Source: Procambarus clarkii (lineage: Eukaryota; Arthropoda; Malacostraca; Decapoda; Cambaridae). Taken from it: a stretch of DNA of 64,000 nt. Shown here piece after piece: positions 1-12,920 of this stretch (the first letter of the stretch is position 1; the number at the start of each line of letters is the position of its first letter). Where the stretch lies: NCBI RefSeq assembly GCF_040958095.1, contig NC_091158.1, positions 37,580,710 through 37,644,709 on the forward strand. Reading direction: 5' to 3'. The translations under genes and the position numbers were made by a program. A model generated the notes under the pieces. It saw only the letters and a program-made list of their open reading frames with translations. It ran no database searches and was not told the origin of the DNA.

Positions 1-2473
1 ACCACACAACCCCACTAAACTACCACACTACCACACACCCCACCACACTACAACACACCCCACCACACTACCACACACCCCACAACACTCTCCACCACAC
101 AACCACACACCCCACCACACTACCACACAACCCCACTACACTACCACACACCCCACCACACTACCACAAACCCCACCACACTACCACACAACCCCACTAC
201 ACTACCACACACCCCACCACACTATAACACACCCCACCACACTACCACACACCCCACCGCACTACCACACAACCCCAACACACTACCACACACCCCACCT
301 CACTACAACACACCCCACCACACTACCACACACCACACTACAACACACCCCACCACACTACAACACACCCCACCACACTACCGCACACCCCACCACACTA
401 CCACACGACCCCACCACACTACCACACACCCCCACCTCACTACCACAAACCCCACCACACTGCCACACAACCCCACCAAACTACCACACACCCCACCACA
501 CTACCATACACCCCACCACACTACAACACACCCCACCACACTACCACACACCCCATAACACTCTCCACCACACAACCACACACACCACCACACTACCACA
601 CAACCCCACCACACTACCACACACCCCATCCAACTACCACACACCCCACTATACTACCACACTACCGCACACCCCAACACAATACTACACATCCCCACCA
701 CACTACCACAAACCCCACCACATTACCACAAAATCCAACCACACTCCCACACAACCCCACCACAATATTACACACTCCACCACACTAACACACGACCCCA
801 CCACACTACCACACACCCCCACCACACTATCACACACCACACCTCACTACCACACAACCCCACTACACTACCACACACACAACCACATTACCACACACCC
901 CACCACACTACCACACACCCCACCCCATACCACACACCCCACCACACTACCACACACCCCATCACACTACCACACACCTCAATACACTACTACACTAACA
1001 CACAGCCCACCACAATTCTACACATCCCCACCACACTTCAATAACCCCACCACACTACCACACAATCAAACCACACTCCCATACAACCCCATCACACTAC
1101 CACACACCCCACCACACTACTACATGACCCCACCACAATACCACACACCCCACCACACTACCACACACCCCATCACACTACCACATACCCCAATACACTA
1201 CCACACACCCCATCACAATACTACACATCCCCACCGCACTACCACAAGCCCCACCACACTACCACACAATCCCACCACACTCTCATACATCCCCACCACA
1301 CTACCACACATCCTACCACACTACCACATGACCCCACCACAATAACACCCCCCCCCCCCCAGCAAACTACCACACACCCCACCACACTACCACACACCCC
1401 ACCACACTCCCACACAGCCCCACCATACTACCACACACCCCACCTTACTAATACAAACCCTAACACACTACAACACAACCCCACCTCACTACCACAAACC
1501 CCACCACACTACCATACGACCCGACCACACTAACACACACCCCCACAACACTACCACACACCCGACGACACTACCACACACCCCACCTCACTACCACACA
1601 ACCCCACTACATTACCACACACCCCACCACACTACTACACATCCCACCACACTACCACACAACCCTAACACACTACCACACAACCCCAACACACTAGCAC
1701 ACAACCGCACCACACTACCACACACCCACCACACTACCACTCAACCCACCACACTACCACACACCCCACCAAACTACTACACATCCCGCCACACTACCAA
1801 ACACCCCACCACACTACCACACATTTCACCGCACATCCCACCACACTACCACACAACCCCACCTCACTACCACACACCACACCACACTACCACACAACCC
1901 ACCACTCTACCACACAACCCCACCACACTACCAAACACCCCATATCCCTACCACGCACACCACCACACTAATACACACACCACCACACACCCCTACCACA
2001 CTACCACACACCCCACCACACTACCAAACACCCCACCACACTACCACACATCCCCACCACACTACCACACACACTCCACCTAACTACCACACACCTCACC
2101 ACATTACCACACACATTCCACAACAATACTATACAACCTCACCACACCACCACACACCCCAATACACTACCACACAACCCCACCACAGTACTTCATACCC
2201 CACTATACTACCACACAACCCACCAAATTACCACACACCCCACGACAATACTACACAACCCCACCACAATACCACACACCCCACCAACCTACCACACACC
2301 CCACCACACTACTACACACCCCGCCACAGTAAACACACCCCCCACCACACTACCACACACCCCACCACACTTCCCACAACAATAATATACAACCTCACCA
2401 CACTACCACACACCCCACTACACTACCACACAACCCCACCACACTACCACGCAACCCACCACACTACCACACA
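1..2473. repeat. A/C-rich satellite block 1 (about 18-20 bp unit)
   Basis: Diverged tandem copies of a short unit close to CACACCCCACCACACTAC fill this stretch. Units vary by point changes and by 1-3 bp indels, so phase drifts and open frames are accidental (His/Thr/Pro-rich). The plus strand has almost no G. The same array resumes at 4113 and again at 24767, always in the same orientation. Confidence 0.95.
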
Positions 2474-4112
2474 TGTGGGATATTTGAGGCTTGACTCTAT
2501 TTATTTAATTATTAAAGTAGTGAAATCAATTACGAAGGACCACCCGCTTTTAAGAAAAGAGGGAAACTAATAAAAAGTGATCATTTGAAACTCCAGGAAG
2601 AACCAGTGTCTATGGCTAAATATTAGGAAGTATAATCACTTAAATAATTAATGGGCTGTATAGATAATTAACTTGAATCAAAGCCTCAAACATCTACATT
2701 GGGGGGTTATTGCTAGAACTTCATATACGTCTAGGAACTAGTGTGGTTCGTGCACCAGTCCATTGTGTAATAACTAATCTTATGACCAAATTAAAGAAAT
2801 CTATAGAAGATTATCACCAGTAATTATAAAGATCATTAGCATCAGAAATTAATCATTCAAATAAACATGGATTATCTCCAGTGTACATGATCAGTATCCA
2901 ATTAGATAATTTGACATAGAATTAATGATTTTTAGAATAAATAAGCGAGTACAAAAAGTCTGAGCTTTAAGACGATTTCAATGACATCAGTCACGACTCA
3001 TCCTCGGGATCTCCGGAATTCCTCGTAGAAACACTTGGAGGTGAATAACACGGAGTAAGGTAACAGCTCGTTGACTCCTCACATGCGAGCTGTAATTTAA
3101 GAGATATTACGTAGCATTGAACTAGGCTACTGAAAAATCTATATTCATGAAAATGGAAAACAATTTTGTTATGATACTAACATTGGATTTGTTATGGTCT
3201 CACGATCTAACGACAAGCTGCCCCGACATATACAATCTCTAATGATGCATCAAAAGGGAATTATATACTTAGCTAAGGGTACCAATTAGGTTGAAGCTTG
3301 CCGAAACCGCGTCCCAAGCTCAAACTCTCGCAATGTCGTGCACGTGGTTGATAGCTTGGCTTGAATGTCGACACGTTATTAGTTAGCCGGTCTCTGCAGA
3401 TCACGTAGAACAATATTAACTAGTTCTATGTTGAGTACCAGGGTAATTCTTGCTGATAATCTCAACTTCACGTGTCTCAGACTCTGACACCACGACCTTG
3501 TTGCTCAATTCCGCAACACGAGACTTCCACGCCACACACCCTGGCGTCTCGTCCACAACAACAATGGCTTCTCCTTCCTCTCCCGCTAGTGTCCCTCATT
3601 CGCCACAGAAATTATTTATCACGAATAATATTATTTAGCGTAATTGTGGCTGAAATGCTTTAATAAAGACTGGGTTGTAATTCTAGGGAGTTAAATATTA
3701 TTACTTTCTCGTCTTATGGTAGGAAACAAGAAATGGAGATTTTAGTTTTCTCCATGGCATTCACGCGTGACGGTAAAATTATTACTTGATAACAATTGTA
3801 ACTAAAAACTCTCGATTTGGAATTATTTGGGGGTTATGTTATCCATAAATAATTATCACACGGAATACTGATGATTTTAGAGAACACATTCAATTCTCTA
3901 ACACACTGGATATATATGTGTTTAATTAGGTATAATCTGACGCAATACTGGTGCTTGGTTTCGGAAGAATTCCAGCATCCCTATACAGATATAATAGTTA
4001 GTTCATGTGAACATCACTGTTAGTAAATTTTAGTAACTACAGTAATTAGTATATTTTAATACTAGTTTATAATAATACAATAGTATTGTATTAGTGTTGG
4101 AAATTTCCAACA
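2474..4112. mobile_element. Probable solo LTR (1639 bp) inserted in the satellite
   Basis: Non-repetitive, mixed-composition DNA interrupts the satellite. It begins TGTGGGATATTTGAGG and ends GGAAATTTCCAACA, giving TG...CA termini. The five bases on each side are ACACA, which fits a 5-bp target duplication but is weak evidence because the surrounding satellite is itself rich in ACACA. No long coding frame is present. The length and the termini suit a solo LTR of a Gypsy or BEL/Pao element. A different kind of insertion is possible, since no internal region or second LTR is seen here. Confidence 0.5.
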
Positions 4113-6063
4113 ACACACCCCATCACACTATCAGATTCCCCACCACACTACAACAAACCCCACCACACTACAACACACCCCACCACACTACCACACACCC
4201 CACCACACTATCAAACAACCCACCACACTACCACACACCCCACCACACTACCACACCCTCCACCACACTACCACACACCTCACCACACTTCCACACACCC
4301 CACCACTCTACCACACACCCCCACCACTCCCACACACCTCACCACACTACCACACTACCACACACCCCAACACACAACCACATACCCCCACCAAAAACTA
4401 TACACCCCACCACACAACCACACAAACCAACACACTATCTCACACCCACCACACACCCCACTACACGACCACACAACCCCACCACACCACCACACAATCC
4501 GACCACATTCCCACACTTCCCTGAATAATAATACGCAACCCCGCCACACTACCACACACCCGCACCGCACTACAACACACCTCACCACACTATCACACAA
4601 CCCCACCACACTGCCACACTCCCCACCACACTACCACACACCCCACCACATTACCACACAACCCCACCACACTACCACACACCCCACCACACTACCACAC
4701 AACCCCACCACAACCACACAACCCAACCACACTGCCACACACCCCGCCACACTCCCACACACCCCTACCACACTCCCCACCATACTACCACAAAACCCCA
4801 CCACACTACAACATATCCCACCACACTACCACACATCTCCACACACTACTACACACTCCCACCACACTACCACATACCCCACCTCACTACCAAACAAACC
4901 ACCACACTATCACTCGCCCACCACACTACCACACACCCAACTACACGACCACACAACTCCACCTCACCACCACAACCCCACCACACTACCACACAACCCC
5001 ACCACAATACCACACACCCCACTACAATAACATAACTCCACCACACTGCCACAATTCCCACCATACTACCACACAACTCTCCACACTGCCACACAACCCA
5101 CCACACTACAACACATCCCCAGCAATCTACCACACACCCACCACACTACCACACACCGCACAACACTACCACACACCCCCACCACAATAATACACAACCC
5201 CACGACAATACCACACAACCTCACAATACTACCACACCGCACCACACTACCACACACCCCAGTAAACTACCACACAGCGCACCACACTACCACACACCCC
5301 AATAAACTACAACACACCCCACAACACTACCACATACCCCACAACACTACCACACTCCACACCACACTACCACACAACCCCACCACACTACCACACTGCC
5401 ACACAACCCCACCACTATCACACAACCCAACCACACACCCCACCACACAACCACACACCCCCAAACTACCACACTCCCCACCACACTACCACACACCCTC
5501 ACCACACACCTTACCACACTACCACACAACCCCACCACACTACCACACATCCCCACAATATAACCACACAACCCCCCCACACTACCACACATCCCCACCA
5601 CACACCCCACCACTATCACACAACCCCCACGACACTTTGACACACCCCACCACACTTCCACACACCTAACAACACTACCACACCCCCCTCACTACTACAC
5701 ACCCAACCACACTACCACACATCCCACACTAAAACACACCCCAGAACATTACACACACCCCACCAAACTATCACACACCACACAACACTACAACACACCC
5801 CAAACTACCACACACCCCACCACACAACCACACACTCCACCACACTGCCACACAACCACACATCACTACCACACTACCACACACCCTATAACACTACCAC
5901 ACGCCCCACCAAAGTACCACAATCCCCACCACACAGCCACACACCCCAGAACACTACACACACCACATCACGCTACCACACACCCCACCACACTTCCACA
6001 CACCCCACAACACTACCACACCCCCCCCCCACACTACTACACACTCAACTACACTACCACACA
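4113..6063. repeat. A/C-rich satellite block 2
   Basis: Continuation of the same CACACCCCACCACACTAC-like array downstream of the probable solo LTR. It ends at the transition to AT-rich DNA near 6064. Open frames here (Thr/His/Pro on plus, Cys/Val/Gly/Trp on minus) are products of the repeat. Confidence 0.95.
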
Positions 6064-6182
6064 CCTTGTTCAGGATATCATATATATTTAAAGATCTTAA
6101 AGTGGCTCATTTTAGATAGAGGTTAACGCTTATGGGAACTCGTGACACACGCACGCACACACGCCCAAATACACGCACACAC

Positions 6183-6212
<30 letters not shown>
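6064..6212. other. Short AT-rich spacer and (CA)n tract before LINE-A copy 1
   Basis: About 80 bp of unremarkable AT-rich sequence is followed by a degenerate then perfect CA repeat (about 6144-6212). The LINE sequence starts immediately after it. The ATG that opens the long frame at 6142 lies in this CA tract and is not a LINE start. Confidence 0.7.
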
Positions 6213-6215
<3 letters not shown>

Positions 6216-7884
6216 GCTACTCCACAGTCACATCAGAAGGAAAACAACAGTGAAAGAACAGGTATTGAAACTTAGAACAGGCGAGGACAGGTATACAGAG
6301 AATGACAGAGAGGTGTGTGAGGAACTCAACAAGAGGTTCCAGGAGGTCTTCACAATAGAACAGGGTGAGGTCACTGTGCTAGGAGAAAGGGAGGTAAACC
6401 AGGCGGCCTTGGAGGAGTTCGAAATTACGAGAGAGGAGGTCAAGAGACACCTGCTGGATCTGGATGTTAGAAAGGCGGTTGGTCCAGATGGGATCTCACC
6501 ATGGGTACTGAAAGAGTGTGCAGAGGCACTTTGCTTGCCACTCTCCATAGTGTATAGTAAGTCACTAGAGACGGGAGACCTACCAGAAATATTGAAGACG
6601 GCGAATGTGGTCCCAATATACAAAAAGGGCGACAGACAAGAGGCACTGAACTACAGGCCAGTGTCCTTGACTTGTATACCATGCAAGGTGATGGAGAAGA
6701 TCGTGAGAAAAAACCTGGTAACACATCTGGAGAGAAGGGACTTTGTGACAAATCGCCAACATGGATTCAGGGAGGGTAAATCTTGCCTTACAGGCTTGAT
6801 AGAATTCTACGATCAGGTGACACAGATTAAGCAAGAAAGAGAGGGCTGGGAGGACTGCATTTTCTTGGATTGTCGGAAAGCCTTTGACACAGTACCGCAT
6901 AAGAGGCTGGTACATAAGCTGGAGAGACAGGCAGGTGTAGCTGGTAAGGTGCTCCAGTGGATAAGGGAGTATCTAAGCAATAGGAAGCAGAGAGTTACGG
7001 TTAGGGGTGAGACCTCCGATTGGCGTGAAGTCACCAGTGGAGTCCCACAGGGCTCTGTACTCGGTCCTATCTTGTTTCTGATATATGTAAATGATCTCCC
7101 GGAGGGTATCGATTCATTTCTCTCAATGTTTGCGGACGATGCTAAAATTATGAGAAGGATTAAAACAGAAGAGGACTGTTTGAGGCTTCAAGAAGACCTA
7201 GACAAGCTGAAGGAATGGTCGAACAAATGGTTGTTAGAGTTTAACCCAACCAAATGTAATGTAATGAAGATAGGTGTAGGGAGCAGGAGGCCAGATACAA
7301 GGTATCATCTGGGAGAGGAAATTCTTCAGGAGTCAGAGAAGGAAAAAGACTTGGGGGTTGATATCACGCCAGACCTGTCTCCTGCAGCACATATCAAGCG
7401 GATAACATCAGCGGCATATGCCAGGCTGGCCAACATACGAACGGCATTCAGAAACTTGTGTAAAGAATCATTCAGAACTTTGTATACCACATATGTCAGG
7501 CCAATCCTGGAGTATGCAGCCCCAGCATGGAGTCCATATCTAGTCAAGGATAAGACTAAACTGGAAAAGGTTCAAAGGTTTGCCACCAGACTAGTACCCG
7601 AGCTGAGAGGTATGAGCTACGAGGAGAGACTACGGGAATTAAACCTCACTTCGCTGGAAGACAGAAGAGTTAGGGGGGACATGATCACCACATTCAAGAT
7701 TCTGAAGGGAATTGATAGGGTAGATAAAGACAGTCTATTTAACACAAGGGGAACACGCACAAGGGGACACAGGTGGAAACTGAGCGCCCAAATGAGCCAC
7801 AGAGATATTAGAAAGAACTTTTTTAGTGTCAGAGTGGTTGACAAATGGAATGCATTAGGGGGTGATGTGAGTAGTAGGGAGTAA
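6213..7884 (+). pseudogene. LINE-A copy 1, 5'-truncated reverse transcriptase fragment
   Basis: The frame encodes the reverse transcriptase half of a non-LTR retrotransposon ORF2 of the Jockey/CR1 kind. Visible motifs are a KAFDTVPH block, SGVPQGSVLGPILF (about 7040) and the catalytic MFADDAK block (about 7129). The endonuclease half is absent: homology to LINE-A copy 2 begins only at 6213, equivalent to about 22974. The frame has no internal stop over 1.65 kb. Its C-terminus is artificial: after GGDV (ending at 7869) the last four residues and the stop are read from the inserted 12.1 kb element. The rest of this copy resumes at 19985. It is a relatively young copy compared with copy 2, which has several stops. 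Retrotransposon identity is certain; the exact clade is not. Confidence 0.93.
7864..7869. repeat. Left target-site duplication GATGTG
   Basis: GATGTG immediately precedes the AGTAGTAGGG terminus. The same six bases follow the right terminus at 19985-19990. Uninterrupted LINE-A copies (around 24623 and 52653) carry a single GTGATGTGGTGGAG at this point, which fits duplication of six bases on insertion. Confidence 0.9.
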
Positions 7885-8544
7885 GAGCCACAGGCTCCTT
7901 TTTTTTTCTGGGAAAAAAAGTGCCTGTGCGCCCCAAGGGTTTCAGGTAAATTTAGAATATCCCCTGTGCGCCCCAAGGGTTTTCAGGCGAATTTGGGGAG
8001 TCACAGATTTAGAATTAGGGAATTCTTATAATGAAAAATAATGTCATACGAGTTTGCTAAAGTTCTTATAAGAAAAATAATTTCCGAGACTTAGAAGTTT
8101 GTTAAGGCCTTATGGGAGAAATTCAAATAACATGTGTAGCACTTTAGGGCTTCCAGGAGAACTCTACGGACATATTTTACGTGTTTTCAACTTACAAAAT
8201 CGTCTATGTAAGCCTTAGTTATTCATATAAATTTAGAAAATCACCTGTGTAAGTCATTGTTTTCAGGGTTTCGTACATCACACCCCCCTCCCTCCCCCCT
8301 TACCTCGCAATCTGTCGCCTCACCTGTGTTTACTTTAGACGTCAGCCAGCCAGTCGGCTCTTAATCTTATCTTATCTTATCTTATCCATAATATCTGGAC
8401 CGTCCCTCCTCTCTCTCTCTCTCTCCTTTCATTCAGTTCAACTATTTTCCAACATCGTATGTTTGCTCCTTTTCATTAAGCAAGTCAGTATGTTTGCTCC
8501 TTTTCATTAAGCAAGTCAGTTTTACACAAATAAATCATGTTAGT

Positions 8545-9365
8545 AAGCAAGTTCTAGCTCACGTTCCCCACCTTAGTCCCCTGTCGTATAAAGAATACTA
8601 TCATTCCAATCCCTCTAAAATTTAAAAATAATCATATTTCAAATGTAGTTCAATACAGTAATTAGTTACCAAGCTCCAGCTCTTGTCCTCCGCCTTAGCT
8701 CTCTCTCGTATCTTCGTTAGTATCAGTCCAATTTCCCTGAAATTTCTACCCTCTGTATTTCAGACATAGTTTAGTAAATGCAAACAATTATCAAACTCTA
8801 GCTCTTGTCCCCAGCTTAGTTCATTTGTACAAAATCATTAGTAACAGTCCAATTTCCCTTAAATTGTTACCCTCTGTATTTCAGACACCGTAAATAAAAT
8901 CAAAATAGTTATCGAGCTCCAGCTCTCGTCCCCGCCTTAATTCTCTTTCGTATCTTTGTAAATAACCCATCAATTTCCCTAAAATTAAAAGCAGACATAC
9001 TTCAAAGTTAGTAAATAAGATCAAGTCAGTTACTGAGCTCCAGCTCTCGTCCCCGCCTTAGTTCTCTTTCATATCTTCGTTAGTATCAGTCCAATTTCCC
9101 TGAAATTTTTACCCTCTGTATTTCAGACATAGTAAATATGAAGTAAACAATTATAAAACTCTAGCTCTTGTCCTCTGTCCAAGCTCACTTTTGTAAAATC
9201 ATTACTCTCAGTCCAAATCACCCAACTACATTTTCAGACATAGTAAATAAAAAACCAGTTCAGTTATTAAGTTTCAACTCTTGTGCCCCAGCTTAGTTCA
9301 TTTGTACAAGTTCTTTATTTTCCAACTAAATCACCCTGAGATTTAAGATCACCGTATTTTCTAAC
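8545..9365. repeat. Tandem units of about 120 bp inside the left TIR
   Basis: Six to seven diverged units each begin near GAGCTCCAGCTCTCGTCC and contain a TCCAATTTCCCTGAAAT core and a CTCTGTATTTCAGACA block, ending in an AT-rich linker. The mirror array is at about 18480-19270 in the right TIR, and further units occur at 25948-26300. The regular spacing suggests a subterminal array of protein-binding sites or simple expansion; the sequence alone does not decide. Confidence 0.8.
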
Positions 9366-9670
9366 GTAGTAAAATTAATCTGGACATTAGCCTTAGATCA
9401 TCAGACATAAATATATTCGATCAAGTCCGTCTCCAGCGTATCTCTTATCCGAGTATACACATAACCCCAACCTGTTTAATTATCTTTCACCCCCTCCCAC
9501 CTTCCTCCATCTCATCCAAGTCTCGTAAATTTAAAATGTAGCTGTTAATTTGCGTTCTTTCCCCGTTCATAGCATATTCTCTGTAAGTTCAGATCTGTAC
9601 TTAGTCTTACATATTCTCTACTTCTTTCCAATTTTATACAAGACTTAAACAACTATTACCGTCTCCTCTA

Positions 9671-10095
9671 TCTTATTTAAACATGAGTCATATGTAAATA
9701 TACCCCGACTCTTTCCATCCAATACAAGTCCTAGCTTGTTCACCGCCCAACTCACTACGCTATTTCTACTCTACATGTTATAGCATGTTTTCCGCTCATC
9801 TTGGTACCAACCCTTACAATCTCTCTCTCATTCCTTTTACATGTCTCAGCATGTCTCAGCATGTTCGCCTCGCATCTTACTACGCTGTCTACTTTACATG
9901 TTGTAGCGTGTATTACTGTGTCCCATATCTTATTTAAACATGAGTCATATGTAAATATACCCGACTCCTTCCATCCATTACAAGTCCTAGCTTGTTCACC
10001 GCCCAACTCTCTACACTGTCTACTTTACATGTTGTAGCATGTTTTCCGCACATCTTGATACCATCCCTTACAATCTCTCAATCCTTTACACATCC
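9671..10095. repeat. Two-copy direct repeat (period about 260 bp) inside the left TIR
   Basis: A segment starting TCTTATTTAAACATGAGTCA and running through a CTAGCTTGTTCACCGCCC block to a CATGTTTTCCGC block occurs at about 9671-9830 and again at about 9930-10090. The right TIR carries the same pair in reverse. The duplication therefore predates the present pair of arms or was copied between them. Confidence 0.75.
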
Positions 10096-10639
10096 CAACT
10101 TTCAACCCTTTCTTACAATTTTCCTCCATCCCTCCGCTACATGTTCTTACCCGTTCATTACAGTCCACTACTTATTCTCTAATCATCTCTGTACTAATTC
10201 TCAAAACTAGTTGGTTCTGTCATTTTAGTAAGTAAGTAAGTAGATCATCGTTATTAACAACGACAACAACAACAACAACAGTAACATTACTAATTCACAG
10301 TAAGTTACTACTGAGCATTTGGTAGTTATCCATTTTCAAATAATGTCAATATAAATCATTCTAAGACATCTTCGTACAATTAAAGATACTTGCCCGTGCA
10401 CTAAGTCATTACTTACAGTAGCATCTTAAGGCATTGTTTTCGTAACTCAGTTTTATTAAACATACACCTTCATTAGTCAAAGGAAAACTTTTCAAGTCAT
10501 TGTATTCAATATTTCCGTTAAACTTACTACATCATGTCATTATTCGGTTTCATAATTAAGTACTTGTTTCAGTCCTCCAATGTAATAAGCAAATTATTCT
10601 ATTAAGGATAAAGAAATCTTATTTAGAAGAGGCATTAAG

Positions 10640-10645
10640 TTTATT
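10640..10645 (-). terminator. Poly(A) signal for the IAP gene inside the left TIR
   Basis: TTTATT on plus (AATAAA on minus) lies about 255 bp beyond the IAP stop. The mirrored AATAAA is at 17162-17167 in the right TIR. Both arms can therefore provide a 3'-end signal to the gene that runs into them. Use of the site is inferred. Confidence 0.5.
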
Positions 10646-10900
10646 ACAACATTTAACGCATACAAGTGTTCTTAGTAGTTATACAGGTATTCAAGAAATC
10701 ATAAGTGTTCTTAGTAGTTTTACAAGTGTTCAAGAAAATCATATACAAGTGTTCTTAGTAGTTATACAAGTGTTCAAGAAATCATAAGTGTTCAAGAAGC
10801 AATTATATACAAGTATTCTTAGTAGTTATACAAGTGTTCAAGAAAATCATATACAAGTGTTCTTAGTAGTTATACAAGTGTTCAAGAAAATCATAAGTGT

Positions 10901-12357
10901 TCAAGAAGCAATTGGATTTATTATATATAAAATATTTCCTCTACAAATTGGACAGCATTTCAGAGCTAAAAGACAACCACTGCATGTCACCATATGTTTA
11001 CATGGTAGTATTACAATATTTATATTTTTATCCATACAAACTCTGCATAAAATATCTTCTTCCCAAGATTGTTCTATACAGTCCTTGTTTTCATCAGTGT
11101 TAGTACAAGTCTCCGGTAAAGTTTTCAATCCCAGATCTTCAAGCGTAGCTTCTTGTTCCTTTTTATCATCAACTGCTTCATAAATTAAGTCCCGTACCCG
11201 TAAATAAATATCTGTTCCCTCTTGCATATACCTCAACACGATTTCTAGACATCTACTTTGTATAATAAAAGGCAACAAATCTCTGGATTCCTTAAGGTAC
11301 TCACTTAAAGCATATCTTATACTCTCCACAGGTATTAATTTTTTATGAATCAGATGTTTGAACTTATCCATACCCTCCATTAAGATATTAATTAAATCAT
11401 TGTCTATAGGTTTTATAGGTAATGGTATTGTCAATCTAGCATTCTTAACAAATTCCTTGCCCCTTGCAAGAATAATGTAAGCACATTCTGGACTACATCT
11501 CGCATGTAACGTCCAAGGATCATCTTCTGGTCTCCAATTTCGTATTCCACAGGCGCAGTGATAGCAGCAGACGTGGTCACTTATACCTGAAAACCATAAA
11601 ACAATCCAGCATTATCTCGTTACTATCTTTTAACTAATATTCATTATTTCTTTACTTATAACTCTATTAAGTTTAAAATAGTTAAAACACTTCATACCAC
11701 AGTAAAAAAAACCAGCTTCTGCCAGCTCATGAGAAGTTTGCTTGACGCTTCCAGGCCATGTCATATCAAATGTCTCTAGGCGAGATTTATAAGTTACCAA
11801 TCCTGGATTCAGCGATTTCCTAAATTTGATCAATCCCAGATCTTCCTTAGGAGGAGCACCACCTAAAAAAATATAACGTAGTTACGTAAATTATTCTTTA
11901 GAAGAATAAGAAGTATCTATTTAAGCAATCAAGTTTTGTACAGAGTATATAAGACTGGTATAAGAATACATCATAAGAATATATACTTACTACTACCACT
12001 TATTTTCTTATTTCCCAGTTCTATTTTATGGGAAACAAATTCCAGTCCATATTTGAAAGCTATCTCAGACACCTCTAAAGAAACATTGTCACTCCTCTCG
12101 CCTCTAATAAAGGCACAGTCTTGATTAATGATCTTATGACGTCTTCTGGGGGTATCACCAACAATCCATGCACCTACTATACAATAACAAAATGCACACA
12201 AACAGTAATCACTATTGCGAAGGTAATAGAACCCATCTTCAACTAAGTCAATAGGGTTTAACCACTTAATAGGCCAATCCACAAATGTTTGTAGTCTAAC
12301 TCCTGCACATTTAAGGCTTTCTATACTGTAAAACTTCCTGGCACACAAAGGATCCAT
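10901..12357 (-). CDS. Inhibitor-of-apoptosis protein, two BIR domains and RING, three exons
   Basis: Proposed exons on minus are 12357-11991, 11862-11698 and 11586-10901. All junctions follow GT-AG (donors GTAAGT and GTATGA; acceptors TTTTAG and TTTCAG) and keep frame, giving about 405 residues. BIR1 (residues about 20-95) shows TFVDWP, GFYYLRNSD, CAFC, W, GDTPRRRH and a final Cys. BIR2 (about 147-215) is built only when exons 2 and 3 are joined: SRLETFDMTWPG, AEAGFFYCG, then CYHCACGIRNW, EDDPWTLHARCSPEC. A C-terminal C3HC4 RING spans about 358-393 (CRVC, CKHM, CSGC, CPIC), typical of E3 ubiquitin ligase activity. No CARD is apparent. Such proteins bind caspases or adaptor kinases and ubiquitinate partners in the cytosol. 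IAP genes occur in arthropod hosts and in baculoviruses and nimavirus relatives; which source applies is undecided. The stop codon lies within the innermost repeats of the left TIR. Confidence 0.92.
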
Positions 12358-12920
12358 CGTGTGAGGGCAGCACTAGCTATTAGAGTAGGATAAGCAAGTA
12401 TATATATCCCTAAAATAAGTATCGTACATCGCTACATATTTAACAGTTTCCTCATTTATAATAGACAGTAATCTCCTCTAAATACTTCTCTATTTAAAAA
12501 TCCTTAAAGTTTCATAATTAAATGAAGCTCTTATATAAATACTTAGTAAACTACTTTCATTATTTATTAGACTTATTAGAAAAATACATCACTTTGGCAA
12601 TCTCGCTAAAAGTATACTGTTACGTCATTATTCGTAGCTGCCGTACATAATGATAGATATATATATATAATTTAGTAGTAAATTCTTATTTAATCTAATT
12701 AAAATATATGCTTAAAGCATCTATATCCTAAAATGAAATATACTATTAGTTATAATGTAATATATAATATCACTCTAAGGTAACAAAAATCCTTATTAAT
12801 ATATTCAAATAAGTGGTAACTTTTACATTTCCCCCAATATAAGAGCGCGGACCTCGCATTAGGGATATTATTACGACTATCTGGTTCGTATCTACTACCT
12901 TACGAGGAAGAAAATTCACC
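12358..12920. promoter_or_regulatory. Central divergent promoter region of the element
   Basis: This 563-bp AT-rich region separates the leftward IAP gene from the rightward genes. On the rightward side a TATAAG box (12838-12843) lies 83 bp before the first macrodomain ATG, in the context AATATAAGAGCGCGG. A clear TATA box for the IAP start was not identified; the stretch 12655-12680 is (TA)-rich. No coding frame of note is present. Confidence 0.55.

Larger units (their letters stand above)
7870..10912 (+). repeat. Left terminal inverted repeat (about 3.04 kb)
   Basis: Inverted match to 16973-19984. Positions pair with a constant sum of 27807 from about 9755 to 10645, so that part has no net indel, and 9755-10006 translates to exactly the same 83 residues as 17801-18052. 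Differences concentrate in the outermost 150 bp, in microsatellites such as (CTTAT)n near 8361-8385, in a 35-bp duplication at about 8455-8520 present only on this side, and in the number of innermost short repeats (10660-10912, built from CAAGTGTTCTTAGTAG). It has no convincing gene of its own. Confidence 0.93.

Noticed and set aside
1-6063. His/Thr/Pro-rich frames (73 and 144 codons) and Cys/Val/Gly frames on minus
   Set aside because: Products of the A/C-rich satellite; also seen at 24767-25947.
1-6063. CRISPR-like regular repeats
   Set aside because: Units are contiguous, variable and without spacers, in a eukaryotic genome.
9755-10210. Short frames of 83, 78 and 72 codons present in both TIRs (mirror at 17597-18052)
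   Set aside because: Their conservation is explained by TIR identity. They overlap on opposite strands and have no recognisable domain or promoter.
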